DNA of 64,000 bases from Rheinheimera sp. MMS21-TC3 (GCF_032229285.1 NZ_CP135084.1:1550001-1614000); one strand, 5' to 3'; shown: positions 24,811 through 31,977, numbered from the stretch's first letter. Notes: generated by a model not told the origin, from the sequence alone. Made by a program: numbers and translations.

Positions 24811-25308
24811 ATGCAACTAGTCTCTCCTTCAAAAAAGTATCAAACGAGTTATAGCCACTATATTGCAGAATTAGCTGATGAAGAGCGTTATCCCTTTCCA
24901 TTAGATTTTGATTACAGCAATTTTGATGCTTTATTACAAAAATTAGCTGATTTTGCTGCAGGTAATAAGCTGCCAGAAGGTTATGTGCCAAGTACAACCT
25001 TATGGCTAGTTGAAGGTCATGAGTTGCTGGGAGTTACTAATGTTCGCCATTATTTAAATGAGCGGATCCAACATTGTGGTGGCCATATCGGTTTAGGCAT
25101 TCGGCCGGCATATCGTGGACAAGGATTAGGCAAAAAATTAATGCAGCTTTCGATACAGTATTTAAAACAAAAAGGCGTTACGCCAATTCATATTCACTGT
25201 TACAAAAATAACCATGCTTCAGCGCATTGCATTACCAGTAATGGCGGTATCTTAGAGTCAGAGTTAAACAAGGATGGGGTAATAGTGAACAGGTTTATTG
25301 TGATTTAA
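24811..25308 (+). CDS. GNAT-family N-acetyltransferase
   Basis: A 165-residue acetyltransferase. The acetyl-CoA loop is visible in IGLGIRPAYRGQGLGKKLMQ (R-x2-G-x-G/A pattern RGQGLG), preceded by a beta strand GHELLGVTNVRHYLNERI and followed by CYKNNHASAHCITSNGGI. These features match small-molecule GNAT enzymes of the YitH/MSL kind. The substrate is unknown. It is the last host gene before the prophage attachment site. Confidence 0.88.
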   Translation: MQLVSPSKKYQTSYSHYIAELADEERYPFPLDFDYSNFDALLQKLADFAAGNKLPEGYVPSTTLWLVEGHELLGVTNVRHYLNERIQHCGGHIGLGIRPAYRGQGLGKKLMQLSIQYLKQKGVTPIHIHCYKNNHASAHCITSNGGILESELNKDGVIVNRFIVI

Positions 25309-25341
25309 AGCAGCATAAAATAAATTATAAAAAATTTAAAT

Positions 25342-25358
25342 ACTGTATATTGGGGCGG
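25342..25358 (+). repeat. 17-bp direct repeat, host-side copy
   Basis: ACTGTATATTGGGGCGG here and ACTGTATATTGGGGTGG at 25610-25626 differ at one base. They flank the tRNA-Pro fragment. Their role is unknown; see the findings. Confidence 0.6.
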
Positions 25359-25426
25359 AATTGGTGCGCTTAAATTTTCACTATGTAGTAGATGCTAAAA
25401 AACCTGTTATTAAACAGGCTTTTAAA

Positions 25427-25472
25427 TGGTCGGTACGGCAGGATTTGAACCTGCGACCCCTGACACCCCATG
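25427..25472 (-). other. attL candidate: 3' end of tRNA-Pro(GGG)
   Basis: On the minus strand this reads as the 3' part of tRNA-Pro: ATGGGGT anticodon loop (anticodon GGG), GTCAG stem, T-arm GCAGG-TTCAAAT-CCTGC, acceptor strand CGTACCG, A and CCA. The 5' half of the tRNA is missing; AT-rich phage-like sequence follows. Phages using a tRNA gene leave such a fragment at one end and restore an intact tRNA at the other, which would lie to the right of this window. The nearest gene inward is the integrase. Confidence 0.75.
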
Positions 25473-25609
25473 TTAATAAGCGGTTATGCTATATTTGTTT
25501 GTTTTATCAATATGTTAGCCTATGTTTTATGTCTATAGCGCAAGACAAAAATAGCGCCTATTCGTCAAATTACAAACTATACAAATCAATAACTTAGATT
25601 TTTTGAACT

Positions 25610-25626
25610 ACTGTATATTGGGGTGG
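25610..25626 (+). repeat. 17-bp direct repeat, phage-side copy
   Basis: Second copy of the repeat at 25342-25358, lying 252 bp beyond the first and 51 bp before a Shine-Dalgarno-like GGAGG. Confidence 0.6.
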
Positions 25627-25687
25627 TCTATAGCTTGGTAAAATCATTCGGTTTTACGTTTTAAATTTAATTTATTGGAGGTTTAAA

Positions 25688-25894
25688 ATAGCTATTTATA
25701 AATTTAGTGTTGTGTATATCGATGAAAATGATATAGAAAAAAACAAAGTAGTTTCTATTGATAGTGATAACCAATCTAGCGCTGAAGCTTTGGCTAGGCA
25801 TAAAGTTTTACTGATTGTTTCTGATAGAGAAAAAGGCTCAACAAAGGTCGCGAAGACTCGAAAATTTAAATCAATTAAACGTATCGAAGAGTAA
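25688..25894 (+). CDS. small hypothetical protein, possible AUA start
   Basis: A 68-residue open frame (AIYKFSVVYIDENDIEKNK...) next to attL. GGAGG at 25677-25681 lies exactly 6 bases before an ATA codon at 25688, while the first GTG in frame (25712) has no ribosome site. Either ATA is used as the start, or an ATG has mutated. The chain is charged, Lys-rich at the end (KTRKFKSIKRIEE), with no recognised domain. It is convergent with the integrase. Confidence 0.45.
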   Translation: MAIYKFSVVYIDENDIEKNKVVSIDSDNQSSAEALARHKVLLIVSDREKGSTKVAKTRKFKSIKRIEE

Positions 25895-25902
25895 TATCTC
25901 CG

Positions 25903-27057
25903 CTAAATAACCAATTCAGCTGCTGGCACCTCAACCCACAATATATGGTTTTTTTGATAGATCTTTGTTGATTTTGCGTCTGTATGCGCAGCCCTTGCCT
26001 GTGGATCTATACCCATTTGCGTAAACAGGTGAATGGATAGGGCGCGTATTTCGTGGAATGTTGGCCGCGCTTCCGGTTGTAAGTTATCAAATAAGCCTAG
26101 CTGATCACGAATATCTGAAAAAGTAGAGCTGATCAGCCTAGTGCTTAATTGTGTTTCATGCGTAAGGCCTTTAGCTACGGGGTTACTATCTGTTTTTAGC
26201 TTATGCACTACGTATGGGCTTAGAATATGGTCGTGTCTTGAGCTATCAATTACTGTTTTAAGTGCGTGTGTAATAGGTATGGCTACCCTTGATGCTTCTT
26301 TCAATTGCACCTTTTGGCGGTGAATACGTAGTACACCGAATACGGTTAACCCATTTTCAATAATAGGGCTGTTGTACCATTCGCAATCACGGTATTTAAT
26401 GCGTGACACTTCAAGTACAGCATGGGTAGTTTGCATAGCTAATTGCATGGCAACTTTTAGCCAAGTTGGTGCCGCTTGTTCAATGGCCTTGTAAGCATCA
26501 AGCGGTAACCGCTGGCGAACTTTCTGTTCTTTAGGCTTTACCTTTTTTAACTTGGCTGGGTTGTGGTCCATGGCAGACATATCGCATAAATAATCAAACA
26601 CCTTTTTTAAAAAGCTTACTTTGCGGTTATACACATTATTGCTTTTACCAATGCAGTAAGTATCTAGGTACTGATTAACGTGCTGCATTGTTACAGCTTT
26701 GCTTGGCACTTTGCCGTGTAGTTCCTGTAACCGAATAATATCTTGCTCTAATGTGCTTAGTGAATTTGCGCCTAGCTTCTCTTCTGCTTTAATTCTTTTT
26801 AGTACAATCGGCAATAAATCAGATAATGGTTTGTTATATTTATCACCCCTAGCGCTGATCGGTTGATCTGGCGTTCGGTATTTAGCGTTGTATTCACGGG
26901 CAGCTGCACAAGCATCACCTCGACTAACACCGATAGGAAACCATTTTTCAGTGCCGTCTTCACGTATAAAGAAATAACGTGTTTTACCACGGACCACACG
27001 AGTGTGTAGTCCTGTTGGTAGGTCAGTGTTTTTTAAAGTGCGCCTTCTTGCAGCCAT
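25903..27057 (-). CDS. int: lambda-type tyrosine integrase
   Basis: A 384-residue integrase with the lambda-Int plan: an arm-binding N-terminus (ARRRTLKNTDLPTGLHTR), a core-binding domain and a catalytic domain. Visible catalytic residues are Lys249, His335-x2-Arg338 (FHEIRAL), His358 and Tyr367. By ungapped comparison with lambda Int (TGQRVGD), the first catalytic Arg is Ala213 here (TTHAVLE), coded GCT. It points toward attL and is the last gene of the leftward operon, as expected for an attachment-site integrase. Whether it is active without the usual Arg is open. Confidence 0.9.
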   Translation of the reverse strand: MAARRRTLKNTDLPTGLHTRVVRGKTRYFFIREDGTEKWFPIGVSRGDACAAAREYNAKYRTPDQPISARGDKYNKPLSDLLPIVLKRIKAEEKLGANSLSTLEQDIIRLQELHGKVPSKAVTMQHVNQYLDTYCIGKSNNVYNRKVSFLKKVFDYLCDMSAMDHNPAKLKKVKPKEQKVRQRLPLDAYKAIEQAAPTWLKVAMQLAMQTTHAVLEVSRIKYRDCEWYNSPIIENGLTVFGVLRIHRQKVQLKEASRVAIPITHALKTVIDSSRHDHILSPYVVHKLKTDSNPVAKGLTHETQLSTRLISSTFSDIRDQLGLFDNLQPEARPTFHEIRALSIHLFTQMGIDPQARAAHTDAKSTKIYQKNHILWVEVPAAELVI

Positions 27058-27062
27058 GTGTT

Positions 27063-27278
27063 CTAACTCTCTAAAAAGCTAACTAGCTTGGTTACATTAT
27101 TAACTGGTTTATTGTCTTCAACTAATATTAAAAAGTGATCGCCAGGTGTTCGCTCGGCTTTTAACTTACCTTTACGGATCCAGTTTCTAACAGCTTGTGT
27201 AGTAATGCCACCACCTGGGTAAAATTCCTCAATGTATTGGCTAGGTTTTAATTTGCGAATGCTCATTATAATCTCCAA
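27063..27278 (-). CDS. xis: excisionase-like DNA-binding protein
   Basis: A 71-residue protein with a winged-HTH of the Xis/MerR kind: LKPSQYIEEFYPGGGITTQAVRNWIRKGKLKAERTPG, where the residues after GGGIT form the recognition helix. It lies 5 bp before int in the same direction, the classic xis-int order. It should bind near the attachment site and direct excision. Confidence 0.75.
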   Translation of the reverse strand: MEIIMSIRKLKPSQYIEEFYPGGGITTQAVRNWIRKGKLKAERTPGDHFLILVEDNKPVNNVTKLVSFLES

Positions 27279-27281
27279 TAA

Positions 27282-27764
27282 TTAACGTCGGTTGTTATAG
27301 CCAGCTGCAGGGCGTTGGCCTTGTTGTGACTGATAGCCTTGGTTCTGCGGTTGTGGTTGGTAGCCAGTTTGCTGTGGCTGATAACCTTGGTTCTGCTGCT
27401 GTGGCTGATAACCGGTTTGCTGTTGTGGTGCGCCGTCTAGCATTTGCAGTTCGTTAGCTAAAATTTCAGTGGTGTAGCGCTCAATGCCTTCTTTATCTGT
27501 CCATTTACGGTTTTTCAATTTACCTTCAATATAAACCTTGCTGCCTTTTTTTAAGTACTGGCCAGCGATTTCAGCTAAGCGATTATAAATAACAATGCGG
27601 TGCCATTCTGTTGCTTCTTTTTTTTCATTGGTGGCTTTGTCGGTCCAGCTTTCAGATGTAGCTATAGTAAAATTAGCCACTGCGCCACCTTGCGGCATAT
27701 AACGCACTTCCGGATCCTGACCTAAGTTGCCTATTAAAATTACTTTGTTTATTCCACGGCTCAT
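27282..27764 (-). CDS. ssb: phage single-stranded DNA-binding protein
   Basis: A 160-residue SSB. Residues 1-110 form the OB-fold ([69 protein letters not shown]), close to bacterial SSB. Residues about 117-150 are a Gln-rich tandem repeat of GYQPQQ units. The chain ends GYNNRR and lacks the conserved acidic DDDIPF tip that normally recruits partners. It lies 3 bp before xis, in the leftward early operon. Confidence 0.93.
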   Translation of the reverse strand: MSRGINKVILIGNLGQDPEVRYMPQGGAVANFTIATSESWTDKATNEKKEATEWHRIVIYNRLAEIAGQYLKKGSKVYIEGKLKNRKWTDKEGIERYTTEILANELQMLDGAPQQQTGYQPQQQNQGYQPQQTGYQPQPQNQGYQSQQGQRPAAGYNNRR

Positions 27765-27782
27765 AAATACCTCTAAAACTTA

Positions 27783-28049
27783 TCACTTAATTGATTTTAA
27801 ATGCTGCCAGTCCAAATCTTTGATTTGTTCAACTGTTGTCGCAACTGCGTTTAATGTTTTTAATGCACGGTTGAAATTTGGTAGCTGCACACCGTTTAAT
27901 ACTGCAGCTGATGTATCGCTTAGCCCGCGCCAATCTTTTTGTAGGTGGTCGCGCAGTGCTTGTATCACTGGCTTGCTACTAATACTGGTTAAGCTTATTA
28001 ACAGTGTTAATCGCTGCTCCGTCTCTGCGCCTTGGCTAAGATATTTCAT
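27783..28049 (-). CDS. PapB/FocB-like regulator
   Basis: An 88-residue protein. The stretch LLISLTSISSKPVIQALRDHL followed by a helix-turn-helix-like LPNFNRALKTLNAV resembles the PapB/FocB family of fimbrial-operon regulators (pattern L-x-I-S-S-x-K-x-I-x-A-L-R-D-x-L, then F-x2-x-L-x2-L). Those proteins bind DNA cooperatively. Here it sits in a phage early operon next to ssb, xis and int, so a role in phage or att-region control is more likely than fimbriae. The match is by eye only. Confidence 0.5.
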   Translation of the reverse strand: MKYLSQGAETEQRLTLLISLTSISSKPVIQALRDHLQKDWRGLSDTSAAVLNGVQLPNFNRALKTLNAVATTVEQIKDLDWQHLKSIK

Positions 28050-28227
28050 TAGGCAAAGTCCTTAAAAATTTGTATTGGCTTTTGTTGAGCAATGTTTTTT
28101 CATAAGGCGAACTGGTGATAATGCAGCCAAAATCAGTAGATCTTGCGTTAACAACAGCACCAACCGGCAGGCCACTGCTTTCTTTCAAAATTCGCACTCT
28201 AATGTTTAACGTTCGTTGCTTTTTCAT
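28036..28227 (-). CDS. hypothetical phage protein
   Basis: A 63-residue basic protein (MKKQRTLNIRVRILKESSGLPVGAVV...) with no recognised domain. It overlaps the next gene by 14 bp and the previous one by 4 bp, so it is part of the leftward early operon. Confidence 0.6.
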   Translation of the reverse strand: MKKQRTLNIRVRILKESSGLPVGAVVNARSTDFGCIITSSPYEKTLLNKSQYKFLRTLPNEIS

Positions 28228-28469
28228 TGTTCACCTGCCTTATTCATCGGCGTTAAATCACCAATAGAGTTGTAGTTGACGGGGTAAAATCCGCTTTTAC
28301 CGTGCATTTTTATGGCATTGAATTTCTTTTTGTTGAATCGACTAACTTTCATTTGGATCAAAAATGGCTCGTGGTTTAGTTCTACCACTGCAATATCTAT
28401 CCATTTTGACCACCATTGGAAATTGGCATAGCTAAAATCATCAGCTGTTACCACGTCTACTTTAGCCAT
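28224..28469 (-). CDS. hypothetical phage protein
   Basis: An 81-residue protein rich in aromatic residues near the start (FSYANFQWWSKWIDIAVVEL) with a basic middle (SRFNKKKFNAIK). No family is recognised. It abuts the upstream gene by one base and overlaps the downstream one by 4 bp. Confidence 0.6.
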   Translation of the reverse strand: MAKVDVVTADDFSYANFQWWSKWIDIAVVELNHEPFLIQMKVSRFNKKKFNAIKMHGKSGFYPVNYNSIGDLTPMNKAGEQ

Positions 28470-28897
28470 TATTCACCTACCTTAGCCTGTTGGCGTAGTT
28501 GGTTGGCGTATTTTTCTGCTGCTTTAATGGTAAGATTTGACGGTTGCTGCGGAAGGTAATTTGCGCTTTCGCTGTAGTCAACACCAGCTATAAACCCATC
28601 TCGCCCAGCCCGCGCTTTGATTTCTGCAAGGCATTGGGCTGGTGTTACCGCAAGTGAGTCCTGCAATTCACAGAATGCGTGGCTTGTCTGGTAATTATCA
28701 TCGTGTGCCAGCTCAAAACTAAGTCTGTCAGCCCATAAGCGCAACTGCTTAACCTGCGCCTTTAGCTGGTCGCGCTCTTTTTCTGCATCTTCAATAGCGT
28801 TAGCTGCAGCATTAAATAACAATGGCAGACTTTCGTCCCCAGCCTGTAACACCGCTTCAGATAGTTGCCGTAGTGCTGTTTTTATTTCCATGCTCAT
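28469..28897 (-). CDS. hypothetical phage protein with coiled-coil N-terminus
   Basis: A 142-residue protein. Residues about 1-60 are helical and heptad-like (AIEDAEKERDQLKAQVKQLRLWADRL), followed by SLAVTPAQCLAEIKARAGRDGFIAGV. Proteins of this layout are common in phage early regions and have no assigned role. AGG lies before its ATG. Confidence 0.6.
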   Translation of the reverse strand: MSMEIKTALRQLSEAVLQAGDESLPLLFNAAANAIEDAEKERDQLKAQVKQLRLWADRLSFELAHDDNYQTSHAFCELQDSLAVTPAQCLAEIKARAGRDGFIAGVDYSESANYLPQQPSNLTIKAAEKYANQLRQQAKVGE

Positions 28898-28899
28898 TT

Positions 28900-29055
28900 T
28901 TAACCTGCCTGCTTTTCTTCAATTAGCTTCTGCTGCACTGGGCAATTATTTGCCGCCCAACAACTGCCGCCTTTGGAATTGTTTTCAACTTCGCTTGGTG
29001 CGTAACACCAGCCGCAATCCCAATGTGGGCAGCGGTTTAATTGAATGTCGCTCAT
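28900..29055 (-). CDS. small Cys-rich phage protein
   Basis: A 51-residue protein starting MSDIQLNRCPHWDCGWCYAP with five cysteines (Cys9, 14, 17, 32, 39) and His11, suggesting a zinc-binding knuckle. The ATG overlaps the stop of the methyltransferase gene as ATGA, and the stop lies 2 bp before the next gene, so it is fully packed into the operon. The function is unknown. Confidence 0.7.
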   Translation of the reverse strand: MSDIQLNRCPHWDCGWCYAPSEVENNSKGGSCWAANNCPVQQKLIEEKQAG

Positions 29056-30110
29056 GCTGTTACACTCGCTTCTGAATTGCGGGCTGTATCTGCAATCAAG
29101 TTAACAATTTGATTAAACTTCAAACCGGCGGTTAAGCTGTCTTCTGCTAATTGGCACATTTCGTTATATGTATTTTTGTTAAGCTTTAGGCCGTTAAAAT
29201 CGTTTGCCATATCTACCATTTCAGTTATATCGTCTGGCCAATGTTGTTTTTGTTTTACGGGTGCTTTGCTAACCATTTGCGGTTCATCAAACGCTATTAC
29301 TGCAGCTTTTACTTGTTTGCTTGTGTAGGTTTCTTGTTTGCCAAACATTGCATCGAGTTGCAGCATTAACGCAAGGTGATCACCATTGAACGGTAGCGTT
29401 CCGCTGGCCAGCTGCGCTTGTAGCTGTTCGCTGGTGAATTCTAAGATTAATGGTTTGGTACCGTCATCAATGTCGGTAGCATGCGTATTAACCATTTTGC
29501 TGGCGTCAGCATTATGGTCTGGCTGATCTAACTGCGTTGAATTACTAGTTAATTCAAGTACATCATCTAAGTTAACGACATTGATGTCGTCGAGTTGATT
29601 GCTAGTAGCTAATGTTTCACGGCCTTTTTCTAGTAATTCATCACGATCTAAATGGCTGTATTGCACTGCAGTACGTCCGAACGGGTGCCAAATAATAAAC
29701 ATGCTGCCTTTGTTGTTGCCTGCAGCTGGCGTGCCGGTTAGTGGGTTAATAAACGATAACCGGCCGCCAATAACTAAGCGCACTTCTTGGCATGTTTTAA
29801 CAGCTTCTTTGTACCAGCCGACAGATTGATCCATCATTACTAGCATTACAGTGCCAATGCCTTGTTTCGCCATTTCAGCGGAACGGGCAACGAATGGGCC
29901 TATATTTGAGTAGGGCGGGTTCATCCAAACGTAATCGCCTACATCGATACACATTGTTAACCAGTTTTGCGTTAAGCAATTTAACTGCTCTGTGATGTAG
30001 TATTTGCACAGTGAGTTTTCGACAGATGCGCAAACATCTGATTTAAAATTAAACTCAGAATTCATAAATGCAAATACTTCTGGCGGCGTTTGATATGCGT
30101 CTTTGCTCAT
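29052..30110 (-). CDS. phage N6-adenine DNA methyltransferase (Dam-like)
   Basis: A 352-residue protein. Residues 1-160 match the phage DNA N-6-adenine methyltransferase family: QTPPEVFAFMNSEF at the start, DVCAS at 25-29, the catalytic NPPY at 64-67 and GRLSFINPLTG near 122. It may protect phage DNA from restriction or MutH/Dam-linked control. The C-terminal half (about 165-352) is an extra segment with no match to that family and has many acidic and polar residues. It lies in the middle of the leftward operon. Confidence 0.85.
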   Translation of the reverse strand: MSKDAYQTPPEVFAFMNSEFNFKSDVCASVENSLCKYYITEQLNCLTQNWLTMCIDVGDYVWMNPPYSNIGPFVARSAEMAKQGIGTVMLVMMDQSVGWYKEAVKTCQEVRLVIGGRLSFINPLTGTPAAGNNKGSMFIIWHPFGRTAVQYSHLDRDELLEKGRETLATSNQLDDINVVNLDDVLELTSNSTQLDQPDHNADASKMVNTHATDIDDGTKPLILEFTSEQLQAQLASGTLPFNGDHLALMLQLDAMFGKQETYTSKQVKAAVIAFDEPQMVSKAPVKQKQHWPDDITEMVDMANDFNGLKLNKNTYNEMCQLAEDSLTAGLKFNQIVNLIADTARNSEASVTA

Positions 30111-30670
30111 GCCACCACCTCGCTGATGAACATGGGCAGCTTTGCAGCTTGAAGTCTAAGTGCTTGAATTTCATCTTCTGGGTAGCCCCAAATATTGGTG
30201 CCGTCCTGACGATTTAACCCTATAAAATAACTTGGAATCTGCTTTCCAGATTTTATGTAATCACGCATATCAGTAACTAAGTTGCGCAGTGTTCCGCCCG
30301 ATGTAAAGCCACTCCATGCGTGTGAATGGGTGTCAACACGGCGCCTGGTATAGTAATCAACGAATAGAACTCGACCGTTTTTGGCTAGCTCTAACGTTGA
30401 TATATATCCGGTTTCCTTGTCGCAGAAAAATTTACGGCCACAGCTAGCGATCAGCGCTATTAACTCATTGCACTGGTCCACTCGTTCATTAGTAACCGGC
30501 GCGTCAATATCGTAAGTAGAATCACAGCTGCAATTGGGGCAACCCAAAGTTCTAACCATGCCCTCAACCTTAACGGGGACAAGTTCAGAGAAAAGCATGG
30601 TTCTACGGCAATTTCTATTGGCGCATTCGAGACGTTGTTTTTTTAGATTGTTCACACTAAACCCCACCAA
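30107..30670 (-). CDS. hypothetical phage protein with zinc-ribbon N-terminus
   Basis: A 187-residue protein. Cys16, Cys21, Cys44, Cys47 and Cys49 form a plausible zinc ribbon (ECANRNC ... GCPNCSC). The C-terminal part (YTRRRVDTHSHAWSGFTSGGTLRNLVTDMRDYI) resembles other phage proteins of unknown role. It overlaps the methyltransferase start by 4 bp. Confidence 0.65.
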   Translation of the reverse strand: MVGFSVNNLKKQRLECANRNCRRTMLFSELVPVKVEGMVRTLGCPNCSCDSTYDIDAPVTNERVDQCNELIALIASCGRKFFCDKETGYISTLELAKNGRVLFVDYYTRRRVDTHSHAWSGFTSGGTLRNLVTDMRDYIKSGKQIPSYFIGLNRQDGTNIWGYPEDEIQALRLQAAKLPMFISEVVA

Positions 30671-30788
30671 ACAAATAAACTTGCGTTACAACACCGCCAT
30701 TTAGCGCAGCTTCTTCATTAGCCGACGCTTCGCTTTTACTTGCGTAGGTGGGCTGGCCGTTAACTGTTACAACGTAGATTAGCGACAT
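30657..30788 (-). CDS. small hypothetical phage protein
   Basis: A 43-residue open frame (MSLIYVVTVNGQPTYASKSE...) preceded by a strong GGAGGG 7 bases before the ATG. It overlaps the next gene by 14 bp. Packing and ribosome site support it; no family is recognised. Confidence 0.7.
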   Translation of the reverse strand: MSLIYVVTVNGQPTYASKSEASANEEAALNGGVVTQVYLFGGV

Positions 30789-30790
30789 AA

Positions 30791-31417
30791 CTAAACCCTC
30801 CGTTCTTGGTGTAGGCGAATTACAGATAAATCGGCTGATAGCTCGTTAAGCACGCTGGCGAAAAATTCATCATGTGGTTTTATCATTAGGGCAATACCAG
30901 ATAGGGCGCGTTGCTTATCGTCGATATTGTCTATTTCAGGCAGTTGATCTGGTGCAAATATGCGGTTAAGGCGTGCTAATGAGTTTTCAATGGGGCAGCT
31001 AACCCGCAAAATATTAGGCTGTGCGCAGTCTGCTTCTTGCAAGCAGTCGTCTATGTCTATTACATCAACGTCTAACTCTACTGACTCACTTGGCGTTGCG
31101 GTAAATACCGATCCTTCGACTGGTGTTGGTGTGCTGGCCAGCGCCAGTAATGAGCTTTCCGCTGGGGCTTGTTCTGCTTGAATAAACGCAAGCTTGGTAC
31201 CAACTGTTTTGTACATACCGTTGCTTTGGCGCCATATCAGCTTTTGCGCTAACGCTTGGTTTAGTAAATCTTGTATTACCGATTCAGTAACAGCCAAGTG
31301 ATGGCGCATAGCTTTAATGCTGCGCGCTGGTTCGGCGCAAAAAACCATTAGCTTTTTTAGTTGGTAGCTTAGCTCGCCTGGTGCGGCCATTTTTAATGCT
31401 GCTGTCATGGTTAACAC
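30791..31417 (-). CDS. phage protein with winged-helix N-terminus
   Basis: A 208-residue protein. Residues about 15-75 look like a winged helix (LSYQLKKLMVFCAEPARSIKAMRHHLAVTESVIQDLLNQALAQKLIWRQSNGMYK). The rest is acidic (VELDVDVIDIDDCLQEAD) and ends in a helical section (ALSGIALMIKPHDEFFASVLNELSADLSVI). The latter resembles phage proteins of unknown role near replication genes. It overlaps the upstream gene by 7 bp. Confidence 0.65.
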   Translation of the reverse strand: MLTMTAALKMAAPGELSYQLKKLMVFCAEPARSIKAMRHHLAVTESVIQDLLNQALAQKLIWRQSNGMYKTVGTKLAFIQAEQAPAESSLLALASTPTPVEGSVFTATPSESVELDVDVIDIDDCLQEADCAQPNILRVSCPIENSLARLNRIFAPDQLPEIDNIDDKQRALSGIALMIKPHDEFFASVLNELSADLSVIRLHQERRV

Positions 31418-31776
31418 TCCACGTTTTCGATGGGTACAGTTTTAACTAGATTTAAACCTGCTGGGCTTAGCCAGTAGCGGCCGTTGTGGCATTGCAGCAG
31501 GCCAAGCTGGCGCAGTTCGTTGGCTAATGCTGGCGCTTTGTGTTTTGTAGCAATGCTATGTATTTCAAACTGAATAGGGTTGAAAGTTACATCGTCATTA
31601 ATGCGGTTAAAGGCTTGGTGCCATTCGTAGGCCATAACTAAAGCTTCATGCTGCTGTGTGGTCATGGTTTGCAGTTTATTAACCACTTGCCACTGTCTGC
31701 CGTTAATGCGTATTGATGAAGGTACTGGCGATGCAGCTTTATGAGCTAAGGCTGCGGTTAGTGATGGCGTAATCAT
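31411..31776 (-). CDS. hypothetical phage protein
   Basis: A 121-residue protein from the ATG at 31776, chosen because AGGAG lies 7 bases before it and it overlaps the previous stop as ATGA. A longer frame to 31839 lacks a ribosome site. The C-terminus (ALANELRQLGLLQCHNGRYWLSPAGLNLV) looks like a winged-helix wing. It may pair with the similar winged protein encoded next. Confidence 0.65.
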   Translation of the reverse strand: MITPSLTAALAHKAASPVPSSIRINGRQWQVVNKLQTMTTQQHEALVMAYEWHQAFNRINDDVTFNPIQFEIHSIATKHKAPALANELRQLGLLQCHNGRYWLSPAGLNLVKTVPIENVEC

Positions 31777-31895
31777 GCTGATGCTCCTAGCGTTATGGCG
31801 GCAACAAACAACACGGTTACTGCTGCAACTAATATCCAAATAAAGCGGTTTGCTTTGGTTAGGGTTAGGTTTACGTAATCGGTTAGTGGTTTCAT
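31773..31895 (-). CDS. small single-pass membrane protein, first gene of the pL operon
   Basis: A 40-residue protein (MKPLTDYVNLTLTKANRFIW...) with one transmembrane helix (FIWILVAAVTVLFVAAITLG). It is the first gene after the pL-type promoter, where lambda-like phages often encode host-takeover or N-like proteins. Its stop overlaps the next start as ATGA. The function is unknown. Confidence 0.6.
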   Translation of the reverse strand: MKPLTDYVNLTLTKANRFIWILVAAVTVLFVAAITLGASA

Positions 31896-31925
31896 GTTAG
31901 TTGCCTTGCGTTGCTTCTTTTACAT

Positions 31926-31954
31926 AATGTAAGTCAGCTTACATATTAGGTCAA
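31926..31954 (-). promoter_or_regulatory. pL-type early promoter
   Basis: On the minus strand TTGACC (31954-31949) and TACATT (31931-31926) are 17 bp apart. The repressor operator at 31928-31943 covers the -10 box. It is well placed to drive the whole leftward early operon down to int. Confidence 0.7.
31928..31943. promoter_or_regulatory. repressor operator OL1
   Basis: TGTAAG-TCAG-CTTACA is a perfect inverted repeat of the same type found at pR and at the start of the repressor gene. It overlaps the -10 of pL. Confidence 0.75.
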
Positions 31955-31961
31955 GCTAAAA

Positions 31962-31977
31962 AGTAAATTTACTTACA
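31962..31977. promoter_or_regulatory. repressor operator OL2 (imperfect)
   Basis: AGTAAA-TTTA-CTTACA keeps one full half-site and four bases of the other. It lies just upstream of the pL -35 box, which suits cooperative repressor binding. Confidence 0.5.

Larger units (their letters stand above)
25309..25687. other. intergenic attachment region without genes
   Basis: Between the GNAT gene and the first prophage gene I see only the tRNA-Pro fragment, the two 17-bp repeats and AT-rich sequence suited to integrase arm sites. The one longer open frame here is an artefact of the tRNA sequence. Confidence 0.6.

Noticed and set aside
24737..24997. Minus-strand 86-codon frame opposite the GNAT gene
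   Set aside because: It overlaps the start of the GNAT gene and shows no protein-like pattern.
25342..25358. ACTGTATATTGGGG as an SOS (LexA) box
   Set aside because: Only the CTGT half is present; the ACAG half at the correct distance is absent.
25361..25597. Open frame of 78 codons across the attachment site
   Set aside because: Its middle (SVRQDLNLRPLTP) is the translation of the reversed tRNA-Pro fragment, a well-known annotation artefact.
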